From Mucor racemosus (lineage: Eukaryota > Mucoromycota > Mucoromycetes > Mucorales > Mucoraceae), in assembly GCA_027405735.1 (NCBI GenBank), contig JAPEHQ010000015.1, positions 372,001-436,000 on the forward strand: 64,000 nt of DNA, read 5' to 3'. Position 1 is the first letter of the stretch. The number at the start of each line of letters is the position of its first letter. The position numbers and the translations under genes are program-made. The notes below the pieces were generated by a model that worked only from the letters and a program-made list of their open reading frames with translations, did not search any database and was not told the DNA's origin. Below, in pieces: positions 1-12,557 of the stretch.

Positions 1-175
1 ACAATCAATTTTAGGTTAATGTTAGGCCAGTGCACTTATATTCTGGTATCAAACCTTTTATTTGGAGCAGATATTAACGGCCCAGAGAAGGGAGGCGCAT
101 TTTCTATGAAAATTTGATGAAATTCGATTCAGTATATATTGGGCGAGGAAATCCGAAAATCATCTAAAATCTACT
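1..175 (-). repeat. Partial copy of dispersed repeat, cut by window edge
   Basis: Read on the minus strand, this stretch resembles 15480-15655 on the plus strand. Both contain GATACCAGAATA(C/T)AAGTGCA, followed by a related TAAC...GACC/AACCTAAAAT stretch, and the GG(C/T)CCAGAGA block. It is diverged, has no open frame, and continues off the window. It is probably an old inactive transposable element fragment. Confidence 0.5.
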
Positions 176-2794
176 TTTTACAACCATAAGAAAACGAACA
201 ACAACCATCTTGTCTCGACGAATTTTGATCAGGAACAGTTCATCATATTCAAGACCATTCTCTTCAACTTCAGAATCAATCAGTTTTTTTTTTATTGTTA
301 GACTGAAAGCTCTTGATATTGCTAAGATTGGACTCTCACTCACCTTATATGGACCATACTTGAAGCTTTAAAAAGGTTGCAAATGAAGTAAAACTGCTCT
401 TAACACAACGAAATTTTTGCATCAATCAAATCATTTTTAATAAAACATATTTGACCTGCCTGGGCACCTAGTAAATACACATGTTTGTATAAATGAAATT
501 CTTTGTCCAAATGCAATTGCATATGAATTTTAGCCCCTTTTTGGTATATTGTAGATACGAAATGTACAGAAATAGTACTTATATAGATTGCCAAAATTGT
601 CATAATATATTGTAATTTTAGTCATAACAAATGTGTATGATACATTCCTATCGAAATTATCCATTGCTTAATTGGCAGGCCGATGCTGGAAACACTCGCA
701 TCAAGTTTTCAATGGCTACTGCTATTATACAATGCTTCCTCATGTTTACTGCACAAGTAGAGCTCTAAACGCTAATACATGAGTGCATTATCTATTACAT
801 CTTGTAACAGCTTGACTCGTTAAATAATAACAAATTATGCATTGATTGTAAAATTGAAAATGGATCAGCAGCACACCTCGACCTGAAAGGGAGCCAAAAA
901 TGGATAAAATAAGGGGAAAAGAAAAAAATTACAGAAGAAGCATATCAAATGGCTGTAAATCACTAAAGTCAAAACACCATTCGATAAAGAAACCTCTCAA
1001 GTAACTTTTGATTTTATACATGTATAGGTTGGGTGAAGTTTTGATGTTTTTAAATCATCAAGTGATATCGACTTTTTTTAGAAAATTAATATTGAAAATC
1101 GGAGCGTGCATTATTTAGGAATGCTACAGAAATATATGCAGCACGGTTAAAAAGCCAAAAAGCATACAATTATGACAATATTTACAAATCAAATTTAACC
1201 AACATTTTGAATGAGTTTTACGCATTTGAAGTTAAACTTTTGCGAATATTGAGGTTAACTGAGCTTCAAACGTGCCTTTGCTGTTTCACCGAAAATAAGC
1301 TTCACTTGTATGTAAAGACGTAATGTATGATTCCATTTGATATCTTTGCGAAACAAACATACCTAGCACATAATTATCATTATATCAATCTTTTTTTTTG
1401 TTTATAACCAACATGCTTTAGTTTATTTGATAAGCTTTATCGCATTAAAAATAACCACAAGCTACGAAATTGACGGATCACAGTGTTGGTTTTAACCATC
1501 GCCTGTGTTTGTATATGGCAGTATATGTTGTCTGTTAATACGTTTAAGCGGCTAACTTTAATTTCTACAACTTTCAAAAACTTGACTTATTGGACAAATC
1601 GCCTACATTTGAGACATCACTAATTGGATCAGCATCTGATGTTCAAGGCTCAATAACTGCCATATTTCAAATTTTTCTAAACTCGATTAGATTAAATAAA
1701 CTTATCCATAAGCAATGAACCATAAGATTGCGGATTTTATTCTTTGCTATTAAATTATTTAGCACATACAGAATAATATTCATCTCAACATTTTGTGGTA
1801 AATTTACATATTTGTGCTTAATAAATACATAAATACATCCATATCTGACACATTTTTCTTAATAGGCAATTACAAAATGACCTTGAAATATCGCCATTAT
1901 TTGACCAAAATAGGTTAGTTTCTTCTTTTTTGGAGTGGATCAAATCTGTTAGACTTTGTACACACTGAAAAAAAAAAAAAAAAAAACCGTTTACATCATG
2001 TTATTTTCGCTTGGACCTTGTACCTCGAAAAATTCTTGTTTAAAATAGAGAAACAAGATAACACAACATATTTTATTTTACCGAGACACATGTGATATCA
2101 TTTCAGCTTATATATGAGAAAAAAAAACAAAAAAACAAAAACAAGTAATTTAAATGAACGTTGATCTTCTCTCTGTTACAATTATTGTTACTAATTTAAA
2201 TGTCTGGAATGGGGTAATTTACCTTATAATTTTTACAAATTAGAATACAAGAATCCGAGATCGGCAAATCAATTTGAAATCAACAAGACATGACATCAAG
2301 AACAGCCAATGATGCTATATCCCAGATAATCCCAGAGGCTATGTTTAGTTAAGTAAACATTTTAGTTCAGAAAAAAAGAACGGAGCTTTATACTAATACA
2401 ATGAATTACTCAGTAGTCTACAATTTATGTTGTACAATCAAAGATGACGCTTTCTGTTAAAAATCCATTTGTCCAACTACGAAAAATTCAGTAGACCAAG
2501 AAGAGGTACCTTACTCTAGATGAAACTCCGGATATTTCATTGCAAATGTATTTGGTAAAGCTAAATAAAGTTTAAATGTTGAAGTAAGACACTGCATCAG
2601 GGAAAAAAAAAGATATAAAAACCTCCTAGTTTTTCGTAATTGTGGGGAAAATTATCTTTTTTTTATCTTTTATTTCTTTTTTCTAATTTATCCTTAAAGA
2701 TTAATCTTTTTTGATCTGCCACATTATTTCTTGATCTTCTAATTTTTGATCTACATATAAAAAAAATCTCACACACACTTAAAATACATAAAAT
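176..2794. other. Intergenic DNA, no gene seen
   Basis: AT-rich sequence with homopolymer A and T runs, including an A run near 1971-1986. No ORF has plausible composition or splice structure; the 67-codon minus-strand ORF at 400-603 looks random. The last few hundred bases are presumably the promoter and leader of the sugar transporter and carry a pyrimidine-rich stretch at about 2650-2760. Confidence 0.6.
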
Positions 2795-4567
2795 ATGGGC
2801 TGTTTCGTATTAAAAGGAGCAGCATTATTCAGAGCTTCCACTCTGTTGGCTGCTATCGGTTTCTTACTATTCGGTTATGATCAAGTAAGTTTTGTATATG
2901 TATAAAAAAGTTGATCTTTCTGGTATTAAATATTAGCCAACCATAGGGTGTTATGTCTGGCGTAGTTGCAAATGAACTTTTTATCGGTACAATGGGCAAT
3001 CCTAGCTCAGCTTTGATGGGTGCAATTGGTAAGTAGATAAGTCAATATATTGAAAAACATCGTTCTAATTCGCTATGAAGTCGCTTTGTATGAAATCGGA
3101 TGTATGTGCGGTGCTTTATCAACAGGTCGTGTAGGCGATTGGCTTGGTCGTAGAAAGACAATTCGTTATGGATGTTTGATTTTATGCGTTGGTGCCATCT
3201 TACAAACAGCAGCTGTCGATGCCCCTATGATGATCGTAGCTCGTATCATTACTGGTGTAGGAAATGGTATGAATACTGCTACTATCCCAGTTTATCAAGC
3301 CGAATTATCTCCTCCCAAGTCCAGAGGTTCTCATGTTGCATTTGAAGCTTCTCTGTTAACTGTTGGTGTTGCAATTGCTTACTGGTTAGAATATGGTCTC
3401 TATTTCGTTGATAGTGAGGTCGCTTGGAGATTTCCTTTAGCATTCCAAATGGTTTTCGCTATTGTCTTGGGTATTGCTTCTTTCATTTTGCCTGAATCAC
3501 CTCGTTGGCTTCAAGCTCATGGTTATGAACAAGAATGTAAAGAAGTTTTAGCTCGTCTTTGGTCTGATTGTGATACTACTCATCCTCGTTGTATTGCTGA
3601 ATGGGAAGAAATTCGTGATGGTATTGAACTTGAACGTCGTGAAGGTGTCTCCTCTTATATCGAACTCTTCAAAAAGGGTAAAATGAACAATCGTTATCGT
3701 GTATTGCTCGGTATGGGTGGTCAATTTATTCAACAATTTGGTGGTATCAATGTTATTTCTTACTATTTGACTGATGTATTTAAGCAAGCTGGTATGACAA
3801 CTGAAAAAGCCATGTTGATGGCTGGTGTTGATTCTATTATTTACTTTTTGGGTGCTGTTACTCCTATCTTTACTATTGAACGTTTGGGTCGTCGTTGGCT
3901 CATGTATGCTGGTCTTATCGGTCAAGCAATTACATTGTTGATTGTTGGTGGTGCTCAATATATTGTAGAAAGAGATGGTGATAATCCTCAAGCTTCTAGT
4001 GCAGTTATCGCTTTTGTTATGCTTTATAACTTTGTATTTGGTGCTGCTTGGTTAGGTTTAGCTTGGCTTTATCCTTCTGAAATTTTCTCTACTGGTCTCA
4101 GAGCAAAGGGTAACTCAATGTCTACTGCTGCCAACTGGCTTGGTAACTTTGTTGTCGCTATGATTGCCCCCGTTTTGTTTGAATATGCAAAGTATTGGAC
4201 TTTCTTATTGTTTGGTATTCTCAATGTTATATTCTTGATTCCCATCTATCTCTGGTATCCCGAAACCAAAGGTAAATCATTGGAAGAAATTGAAGTTTTG
4301 TTTGCCAGTGAAGATATTCAAGAAGATGCCAAATCTATTGCTTCTCATATTGGTTCTACTTCCATGTACGATCAAAAGCAAGATGCTCAATCTGCTCTTG
4401 AACGCGCTTCTCGTCCTACCTCTCGTCGTTTCCCTAGTAACTTTTCCCGTAACAGTGGTATGGCCACATCTGTTGTCCGTGAAAAACCTGCAAATGATAC
4501 CGCAGCTGCTGAAATCAAGCAAGATTACATCAAAGATGATGAGAAGAGTGGCCCCAATTACAAGTAG
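2795..4567 (+). CDS. MFS sugar/H+ symporter (SP family)
   Basis: Three exons: 2795-2884, 2947-3028 and 3081-4567, with GT-AG introns of 62 and 52 nt and matching phases; 552 residues. It is a plasma-membrane hexose or related sugar permease of the sugar porter family (PF00083). Family marks visible are FGYDQGVMSG in the first helix, GRVGDWLGRRKT in the loop between helices 2 and 3, PESPRWL before the central loop, QQFGGINVISYY in helix 7, ERLGRRW in the second half, and PETKGKSLEEIE after helix 12. The length and twelve-helix pattern fit. The C-terminal tail of about 85 residues is hydrophilic, Ser/Arg/Lys rich and probably cytosolic. The substrate cannot be told; fungal paralogues carry glucose, xylose, quinate or inositol. 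The start was chosen because exon 1 supplies the first helix. Confidence 0.93.
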
Positions 4568-5500
4568 ATAACAACTTGAAACTTATACATTTTTATTATT
4601 ATTACTATACTATTATTTTTTTTTACAAGGGGCCGTGCCTCCACTTATTTATCTCACACCTTATCTATCTCCCTTAAACTCTACTATTTTTGCTATCTAT
4701 TTTTTTATTTTTCCCTTTCTTTTTAGAAACAAAATATAGTTGTATATATATATATTCTATAATATTTGAAAGTGATGATAGTATTCCTATTCTTTTTTTT
4801 CTTAATAAAAAATATTATTAATATAAATCCAAATATGTGTGATTCTATGTGCAACATGTAATTTTCAAGGGTCGATAGAGTTTCCATGTTGTATCACATA
4901 AAGCAAGTAAATATGTTACACTAAGAGGACGATGAATATAACAACTCCAAGCTTTTGCATTATTTTTCCATAGATTTACAACTGCATGTTCGCTTTATGT
5001 ATAAAAGCATCCAAAAAGGATATATTTTGTGTATCAAAAAATGGAAAATAGGATAATTTAGTCTTATTTGAATGTAGATTTCACACACTTATTATAGCTT
5101 TAATTTGATCTAAATCATTATTGACTTTTAAAAAAACCAACATGAAATTGCACATGCTTGTATTGTATAAAGACGAAAAAAGAAATATCGGCATAGGCCG
5201 TAGCTCTTTTTCAACCTCTTTCTTTCATTTCCTTGGGTGACCCATGTGAATTTGTTATATTCCGGATCTACTTCTCAAAAGTACGATACCGTAAAATACA
5301 AAAAGTTCCTTTCCCCCGCAAAAAAAAAAAAAAAAAAAAAAAAAAGGCTAAATAGCCTCCCCCGCAATTATAATGGAGCCCATGAAATTGATTTAATAAT
5401 TTCGTCTCACAGAACTAAACTACCAGATGAAATAGAAGAGTTCGGAACCTAATATTTTACCCGCATTTTCCAGAATTCAGTGTTTATAATGGATTTTTAT
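4568..5500. other. Convergent intergenic region with poly(A) tract
   Basis: Lies between the 3' ends of the sugar transporter and the REXO2 gene. It contains T-rich 3' sequences, a TA run near 4740-4752 and an uninterrupted A tract at 5320-5345. The 71-codon ORF at 5237-5452 runs through that tract and is not credible. No gene seen. Confidence 0.6.
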
Positions 5501-6397
5501 TCAATGATTGTTGATAAAGACATGTTGTCTGTAGTACTTGAGTTCTTCTATGCTTTCAATGATATCATCCAGTGCTCTATGAGTAGCCTTTTTCACAACA
5601 CCTGATGCAATCTCGGGATACCATCTCTTGGACAGTTCTTTAATTGTGCTTACATCTTACATTTAAATAATTGATTTAGTACAATTATTGAATGTAAGTT
5701 TTAAAAAAAAAAAAAAAAAAAACTAAATATTTACCAACGATACGATAGTGCAGATGATCAACAATACTAGGCATTTCTTTGCAAAGAAATTTCTTATCTT
5801 CATGCACTGTATTCCCAGCTAAGGGTGCAACGCCTGCAGGTATATGTTGCTTTAAAAATTCATATACTTGCTTTTCTGCTTCTTGAACTGATATTTTAGA
5901 TTCAAGGACTTGCTGAGTTAAACCAGACTAAACATAAACCCACCCCACATAAAAGGTTATTTATAGCTTTAAAAGAAATCAGGATAACTTACATCTCCAT
6001 GATGTTGGACACACCATTCTTGAGAAAATGGAAAAATGAATATCCTTATTCAATCAAACTAAAATATAAACAAAAAAACTTACCGTTCATACCATCCATC
6101 ACTTGCTTTGGTTGGTGAATAATCAATTCAGGCCCCTTGATTTAAGAAGGTTACGTTACATGTTCATTTGATTCTGATTCTGATTCTAACATACTCTAGC
6201 TACAACATTAAGGTCTCCATCAGTGATTAATACCGCGATTTCTATCAGATGGTCTTTCTTGATATCAAGACCTGTCATCTGGATAACGTATTTGTTTCAA
6301 TATAAATGACGCATGTTATTTTTATCATTGTTACCTCACAATCAATCCAAACAAGAGGGTCCTTTATCATTTTTAGTATACGAGAAGTTATTGTCAT
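5501..6397 (-). CDS. REXO2: Oligoribonuclease, REXO2/Orn family
   Basis: Six exons (transcript order 6335-6397, 6195-6278, 6084-6135, 5993-6018, 5735-5927, 5501-5655); 190 residues with all phases consistent. This 3'-5' exoribonuclease degrades 2-5 nt RNA oligomers, often in mitochondria as well as cytosol. DEDDh residues are visible: WIDCEMTGLD (first Asp and Glu), [10 protein letters not shown] (middle Asp), and HRALDD near the end (His and last Asp). The [11 protein letters not shown] and KRWYPE blocks are also typical. The length equals the bacterial and mitochondrial core. Two in-frame ATGs (6395-6397 and 6368-6370) are possible starts; the first adds nine residues that are short for a mitochondrial presequence. 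The 26-nt fourth exon is unusually small, and the last intron contains an A tract. Confidence 0.92.
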
Positions 6398-8129
6398 GAA
6401 TAAGAAGGGTGAAAAAAAAAGTTTTACAATTGAGTGTCAGACAATATCTTTACGAAACTTGAGTTTAACCTTAATCGGCCAATCAACTGATATTGAAAGC
6501 CTTGATTTACATCTTCTTTGATTTGTCATTTACATTTCTTTATTAAAACTAGGGTTCTAAAAAGCATGCTTTACTAAAACCTCCATTCCCACACACACAC
6601 ACACACACACACACGATCCAATTTAAATGTTGAGGATAATTAATGTTACTAGGCGCTATTCTTCAGGAAACCTTCCAATATCTCGGTGCTTGAAGGTCAG
6701 TGCAATATAAAATCCGAACTGCTGTACGACGACTCTTTAGCTCAAATCCATGTTACAGAACATAAATAACAATAAATTAGTTGCTATTGTTCTTCAGGGG
6801 GGAAGCCTAGTAACTGTCAAGATTGTGTTTATTTTTATAAATACAAAAGCCAAGTTTTCATGTATGACGGATCTAACAAAATCAATCAGTAAAAAGAATA
6901 TTTTACATTTACAGAATATGTGTACTCATTTTTATAATTTTGAGTAAACTTTGTCCGGGAATTTTGTTTCGCGAGTAACACAAATATTCAGTGCTATCTA
7001 TTTAATAGAAACAAATCCAAACTGTTCATAATTAACGTTCGGTAGTTTAAGTATCCAAAAACTGGGTTTAAATAAAAGCAAATAATTACCCAATAAAAAA
7101 TGTGTACCTGAGCGGAGTCAATGTGTCAAAATTTCATGCGCAGCTAATTAAAAACCAGATTGAACCTTCTGTCTGTTTTGCAAGCATCGTTCCTTACATC
7201 AAAAGCAGCAAACTACAATATAAAAGCAGGGGAAGCAAATTTAATATAGATGTAATATATGAACTATGTTTGTTTTCATAAAAATGTGTCCCAAATTAGG
7301 AAGAGAGTATATGTATTTTGTGGATATAGTTTTTTATAAATAAAATTCATTTTTTTTTTTGGAAAAAAAAATATCTAATTAAATTGTACATATTGACTAA
7401 CATTATTCTGTAAATTGTTAGTAGTTCATTAAATTTTCCAGCTAAATAAAAACTCTTGGAAATACTTGAAATTTTAGTCGGATGTTAAAAAGTCGATGTC
7501 GCTGCCCTATTTGTTTTTGCATCTGTAATTTGAGCACATTTTGCAATTTTTTAGTAATTTTTATTGCCAACAAGATCTGTTATATAATCTTAGCATTATT
7601 AATTTCTTCTGAGCAATCGAAAAATCTTTCAAATGCAGAACAAGTCAAATTCGATGCTCACTTTCCTTCTATATATAATAATTTTGTCAATTTTACGGAT
7701 TTGAGCAAATGTGCATTTATAATACAACATTTTGTATTTAAAATGATTCAATGTCCTATATAAATATTATTGCTGATGAAGTTGGTAATTATTCATCGAA
7801 GACGATATTTTGTGCACGCTTTTTGTAAACAATTTTGAAATTGAGCTTTACAGTTTACATTTTTAGTTCAAAAAAGAATTTGCTTTGAAGGGTCCTTAAA
7901 ATCATGAAATTCCACAATAATTATGATTTATCTAATGGTAACTACTTTTCTATTTTTTATATTTAATTAAAAATAAACATCATTTTGAAAGTATTGTCTG
8001 CATTTTGATAAATTATAACGTCTTTCGATACTTTCTATTGTGGCTTGGGGCGTAGTTCGGTCGGCTTGTGCCAAGGGGAAATGAAAAGCAACTTTTTCTC
8101 CCTTCTTTTGTTTTCCAATTCAAATAAAT
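6398..8129. other. Divergent intergenic region, no gene seen
   Basis: Separates the divergently transcribed REXO2 and RRM/zinc-finger genes and so contains both promoters. It holds an AC dinucleotide microsatellite at 6591-6614 and many A/T runs. ORFs at 6306-6521, 6750-6947 and 7482-7763 are short, low in complexity and lack family resemblance. Just before the downstream ATG (8040-8085) the sequence is briefly GC-richer and probably belongs to the 5' UTR. Confidence 0.55.
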
Positions 8130-10868
8130 ATGGACCCACGTATGGAAGTTGACCGTAAGCGTAAAGCAGAGGACGAAGAACAACAGCACCAGGAAGAAAC
8201 GCCTTCCAAGCGTCTTCTTTTGGACACTGATTTTATTTCGAATGAAAGCGTCGAGAATGCAGCAGAATTAAAAAATGAAAACGTCGAACCACAAAATGCC
8301 GAAGAGCCCTATTACGACACAATTACAGAATCAAAAGAAGAGACTGCACAAACTCCTGTAGATCCTATTGAGAATGATCAGAAAGACCCAGATTCTACCA
8401 AGGAAAATGACGATACCGAGAGCACTACTGAGCAATCTGCTATCAAGACTGAAGCTGCTGCTCCAACCGCGCCTTTAGATACTTTGGTTCCTTTTGATAG
8501 ATTAATTTTACTCCATTTAGAGGCTACTTGCGATGAAAATCCTACGAATCCAGCTGCAGTTCAAGTAACAAAAGAGAATTCAGAGATTATAGGTATGTAA
8601 GTTTACCATCAATAAGAAATTATTCACTAAACTTGTATTTAATAGAATTATCTTTTGTTGTTGTTAATGCTTCTAATATGGAAGTTCTTCACAAACAGCA
8701 AATCTTTGTAAAGCCTGAACGTACACCATTGACAACTTTTTGTAGCGAAGTTACTGGTATCAAATCAAGCATGCTTGAAACTGCAGGATCTCTGAGCGAT
8801 GCTGTTACTACACTTGATAATTACATCCAAACTCAAGTTGAACCACACACCTTTTGCTTTGTTACTCATGGTGGATGGCCTCTTCGTATTCAATTACCTC
8901 GCGAAGCTCGCGATAAAAACATTGCATTGCCCAACTATTTATCATTCTGTCGCATGTTTGATTTAAAGCAAGAAATTCAACGTTGGCAAGTACATCATCC
9001 TGAGGTGAGCTTGCGATCAACATCAATTCGTGATTTATGCGAAATATTTGATCTTACTCGTGTTACTGATCAAACTGTTGGTTTGAACAATGCTTTAACT
9101 ACTGTAGAAGTTTTGCGATACCTCCTAGGGTTCCGTCATGCCGATGTTTTCGTACACCCTATTGATACCAATGCTGATTTAAACCAGTTCAAAAAGGAGG
9201 AATCCCAAGTTATTCATTTAGCTGGTTTACCATTTGAAGTTACTCAAGGTGAATTAGAAGCTTGGTTTTCATCAAATGGGCTTCGACCTACAACCATGTG
9301 GATGATTCAACCTTCCGATAATTCTAAACCTAGTATTTCTGGCTTTGTTGTATTTCAACAACATGATGATGCTATGCGTGCTCTTTCATTAAATGGTCGT
9401 TGTTTGGGTGATCGTCCAATTGAAGTTTGTCCTAGTTCTGCTAGAGTTATTGAAGCAGCAGGTAATATGTTGGTTACTTTTCCTTTGCAAGCAAAGAGTA
9501 GACAATTACGTCCTGGCGATTGGAATTGCTTCAATTGTTCGTTCCATAACTTTGCATCTAGATTGTATTGTTTCAAATGTAATGCTGAAAATCCTAATCC
9601 TGGACCACAAGCAGGTCAAGGACCACCAGTTCAACCCTTTTCTCATGGTGATTGGATGTGTCCCTCTTGTAATTTCCATAATTATTCTTCTCGTATGCAT
9701 TGTAAAAAATGTGCTGGACCAAAACCTCCAAAAGCATTGAAAGGAAATAAGAAATTGATAAATGGGCCGCCAATGCAACAACCACCTCCATCACACCCTC
9801 AAGCTTACCCCAACATGCACAGTGGAAATGTTCCAGGTGGACCACCACCACCAAATGCTGGTTATCATGGTGGTTATAATAGCGGCGCAAGGCCTCATCA
9901 TCATATTTCATTTAGACCTGGTGATTGGTATTGTCCCAATTCAGCTTGTGGTTTCCAAAACTTCGCATCTCGTAATACTTGTTTCCGTTGTCATACACCT
10001 AATCCTAATCAACAACAACCAACGCAACAACCACAGCAACCACAGCAACATGTTCAACAACCACAACAACACAGTCAATATTCACCTCATCAGCCAGGTT
10101 ATGGATATTCACCAGAACCAACAAATACTCAATCAGGTTATAACAGTATAGGTTACGCTCAAGGAAATGGTGGTGTTAGCGGAGGAGGAGGAGGAGGTTA
10201 TGGTTATGGTCAACCTAGTGGCGGTTATGGTGGTCAAAATAGTAATAGTTATGCTCCTCCTGGTGGAGGATATGCGGGTGGTGGAAACGGAGGAGGGTAT
10301 TCGTATAATGGAGGACATCCTCCAAGTGGTGGAGGGTATGCTTATGGTGGGGTACATCAAAGTGGACCTCCAGGTGGTTCTGGGCCTCATAATACTCAAT
10401 TTAGAGCTGGTGATTGGATTTGGTATGTATTGATCTAGTACTTTTTTATTATTATTTGCATTCAACTGATATTCTATATGTATAGTCCTTCTTGTAACTC
10501 TCATAACTTTGCTTCTAGATTCCAGTGCCTTAAATGTAGCACTGCAAAACCATATAATCCAACAGGAGCACCTCCAGCTGGTTATACACCAAGTGTTCCT
10601 CCTATGAAACGTATGTACTTTTAGATGGTTGTTTATTGTGTTTATCTAATTTTTTTTTTTTTTTTGATTTAGCTGGGGATTGGATGTGTAGAAATGAAAA
10701 TTGTTCTTTCCACAGTAAGTATTCGGATCAAACAATTAATGCGTCATTTACTAATATTAAACATCAATAGACTTTGCTAAACGTACTCATTGTGCTAAGT
10801 GTGGTATGGCTAACCCTAATATGCAGGAAGGTGGTGGGATTGGTGGTGGAGGTTACGGTGGTAATTGA
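8130..10868 (+). CDS. RRM + five RanBP2 zinc fingers with dead exonuclease fold (Nrp1-like)
   Basis: Five exons (8130-8592, 8646-10422, 10486-10610, 10673-10714, 10771-10868) give 834 residues. Residues 1-125 are acidic and disordered. Residues about 128-335 follow the ERI1/RNase T exonuclease fold (HLEATC, then ELSFVVVNAS, then a final helical block), but the acid residues are mostly gone: Asp of DFEATC is His, TDGSWD has become THGGWP, and GLDDS has become GLNNA. An RRM follows at about 342-420 (RNP2 VIHLAGLP, RNP1 ISGFVVFQ). Five RanBP2-type fingers of pattern GDW-x-C-x2-4-C-x10-C-x2-C begin near residues 441, 488, 579, 740 and 789, separated by Gln/Pro and Gly/Tyr-rich linkers. The order recalls fungal Nrp1-type RNA-binding proteins, which associate with stress granules. 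The role here is probably single-stranded RNA binding; the exonuclease domain is probably structural. Confidence 0.88.
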
Positions 10869-11602
10869 GGAGTATTTGTTTGATGGGTATTTTTATGGTC
10901 TAATTGGTATTATATTGGCTGTGGTAATCTCATTATATCGGTTTAAAATGGGTGGTGTATATATCACATTTGTATATTGATCATATCAAATAAATCCAAT
11001 AAATTGCAAATAGTACATTTGATTTATAAATTTATTAGTATTGTTGTGCATTGTTATCTTGTAAAAAATTGCAACTATTATAAACAAAGGCTACTATTAT
11101 ATATCTGTAGGTCTACGGTACATTCTTTGATGTCGTTTGTATCGATCATCTAGGCATTTACTTTTAGGAGTTTTACCTGATTGTCATTAGTATTTTTTAG
11201 TGATTTATCGATAAAATATTACACTTGGGGTTAGCTATTTCAACATGGATTTATAGAAAAAGAGCAAACTTTCTAATTTTAAAATATCTTCAGATTCTCC
11301 TGATTTTTGTGCATCGATTAACATATGCTTTCCCATATGCTGTAGAACCATATCTGTACCAAACAATTATTTAAAGTTGTTGGAATGCCAAAATCTTGCA
11401 ATTTCTGATTGTCCGCGACGCATGATAATATTTATTCAAACGTCTTTTAATGTACCAAATTGCTTTTTGACAGTTTATGCACATTTTACTCAATGAAAAT
11501 TTGAATCGAAGCTAGTAAAATTGCAGTGTATCATGTGAAAGTAGAGAATCTAATCAATCTCAAGTTTTGGAATGGAAATCAGAAATAATGGTATAATAAT
11601 TT
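10869..11602. other. Convergent intergenic region, no gene seen
   Basis: AT-rich 3' flank between the zinc-finger gene (+) and the small coiled-coil gene (-). The plus-strand ORF at 10774-10980 overlaps the real last exon in another frame and is not a gene. No RNA gene or recognisable element is visible. Confidence 0.55.
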
Positions 11603-12062
11603 TTATTTTTCGGATAATGCTTGCTGAAATTGATCTAAAGCCTTATTTACAGATTTTCTACCAAGAATAGTTGGGTCAATATAAATATAAATATATATAT
11701 ATAATAAATGGTTGTATTTACACTTGTCTTGATAATTCAGATAATTGTGCCAAATCTTTATCAAGTTCATCACAATGCGTGATTAATTCAATAGTCTTTT
11801 TCGTGCTTGAATCTATTTCCTCTGCTAGGTTTTTAACAGATAAATTATAGACATTTCCAGCTTCTGTTGTAGATTGAGTCATCTTTCTATATGTTAGTAA
11901 TAGTAAACGCTAGGACTATTGCTTGGTGATATCACATACTTGCTTCAATTGTTTTTGAATATTCTCAACTTGCTTCGTAAATTGAGATGATAGCTCGGTC
12001 GATTTTGTTTCTAGTGATTGGAATAATTCAACATCAATGGGTATACTACGTTCTTCAGACAT
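11603..12062 (-). CDS. Small coiled-coil protein, BORC/BLOC-1 subunit-like
   Basis: Three exons (11940-12062, 11722-11882, 11603-11657) encode 112 residues; splice sites GTATGT and GTAAAT with AG acceptors keep the frame. The protein is almost entirely helical with heptad leucines. The second half (SVKNLAEEID, then ELITHCDELDKDLAQL, then LSRQVKSVNKALDQFQ) resembles the C-terminal helix of small BORC/BLOC-1 subunits, BORCS6 most of all, where a short C/D-E-L-D block precedes a final helix. Such subunits position lysosomes and endosomes through Arl8 and kinesin. The resemblance is by eye and weak: another small coiled-coil family such as a SNARE-associated or kinetochore subunit is possible. 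It lies head-to-head with RPL30, about 430 bp from that gene's first exon. Confidence 0.55.
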
Positions 12063-12557
12063 ATTTTTCAACAGAATTATTCAAAATCAAATAAAAGTAC
12101 TGGAATTAATGGAGAAATGGTGGATTTATGCGGATTCTAAAATCAAACAGTGCAGAGATTGGTAACCTAGCAACGAATCAAAAATTCAGGGGTACCCAAA
12201 ATGTGCCATCAGTTTGCTGATCCAACAGATTTCATAAACAAATTGTGAATGTACGTGTTCTTTTTAATATAATATGAATTACTCTGCATAGACAGACTAC
12301 TACCAAGAGTATTATACAAGAATTTGTCGCCAATTTAACAAACAATTCAAGGGGAGAGTATAAGGGCCATGATAAAGTGGCTTGTTTGTCAAGCCAATGG
12401 TAGTAGGTTGTAAAAAATTTTTCTTCGGCAAACAGAAAAGTCAAGTTGAAGCTTGAATGTTATTATAATCCTCCTCTTTCGTGTCCACAACTTGTAAGTG
12501 TACATTTAATATTTTGTTGTATAACAAATACTCAAATGCTTTGAATTTTAGATAAAA
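12063..12557. promoter_or_regulatory. Shared divergent promoter and RPL30 leader with 5' UTR intron
   Basis: This interval separates divergent starts. A probable intron in the RPL30 5' UTR runs from GTAAGT at 12494 to the AG at 12550-12551, six bases before the ATG. Leader introns are common in ribosomal protein genes. A pyrimidine-rich stretch at 12464-12486 lies just upstream, where the transcript is likely to begin. No TATA assignment is attempted in such AT-rich sequence. Confidence 0.55.

Noticed and set aside
7482..7763. 93-codon plus-strand ORF with Cys-rich start
   Set aside because: No recognisable domain; length is expected by chance in AT-rich DNA when non-ATG starts are allowed.
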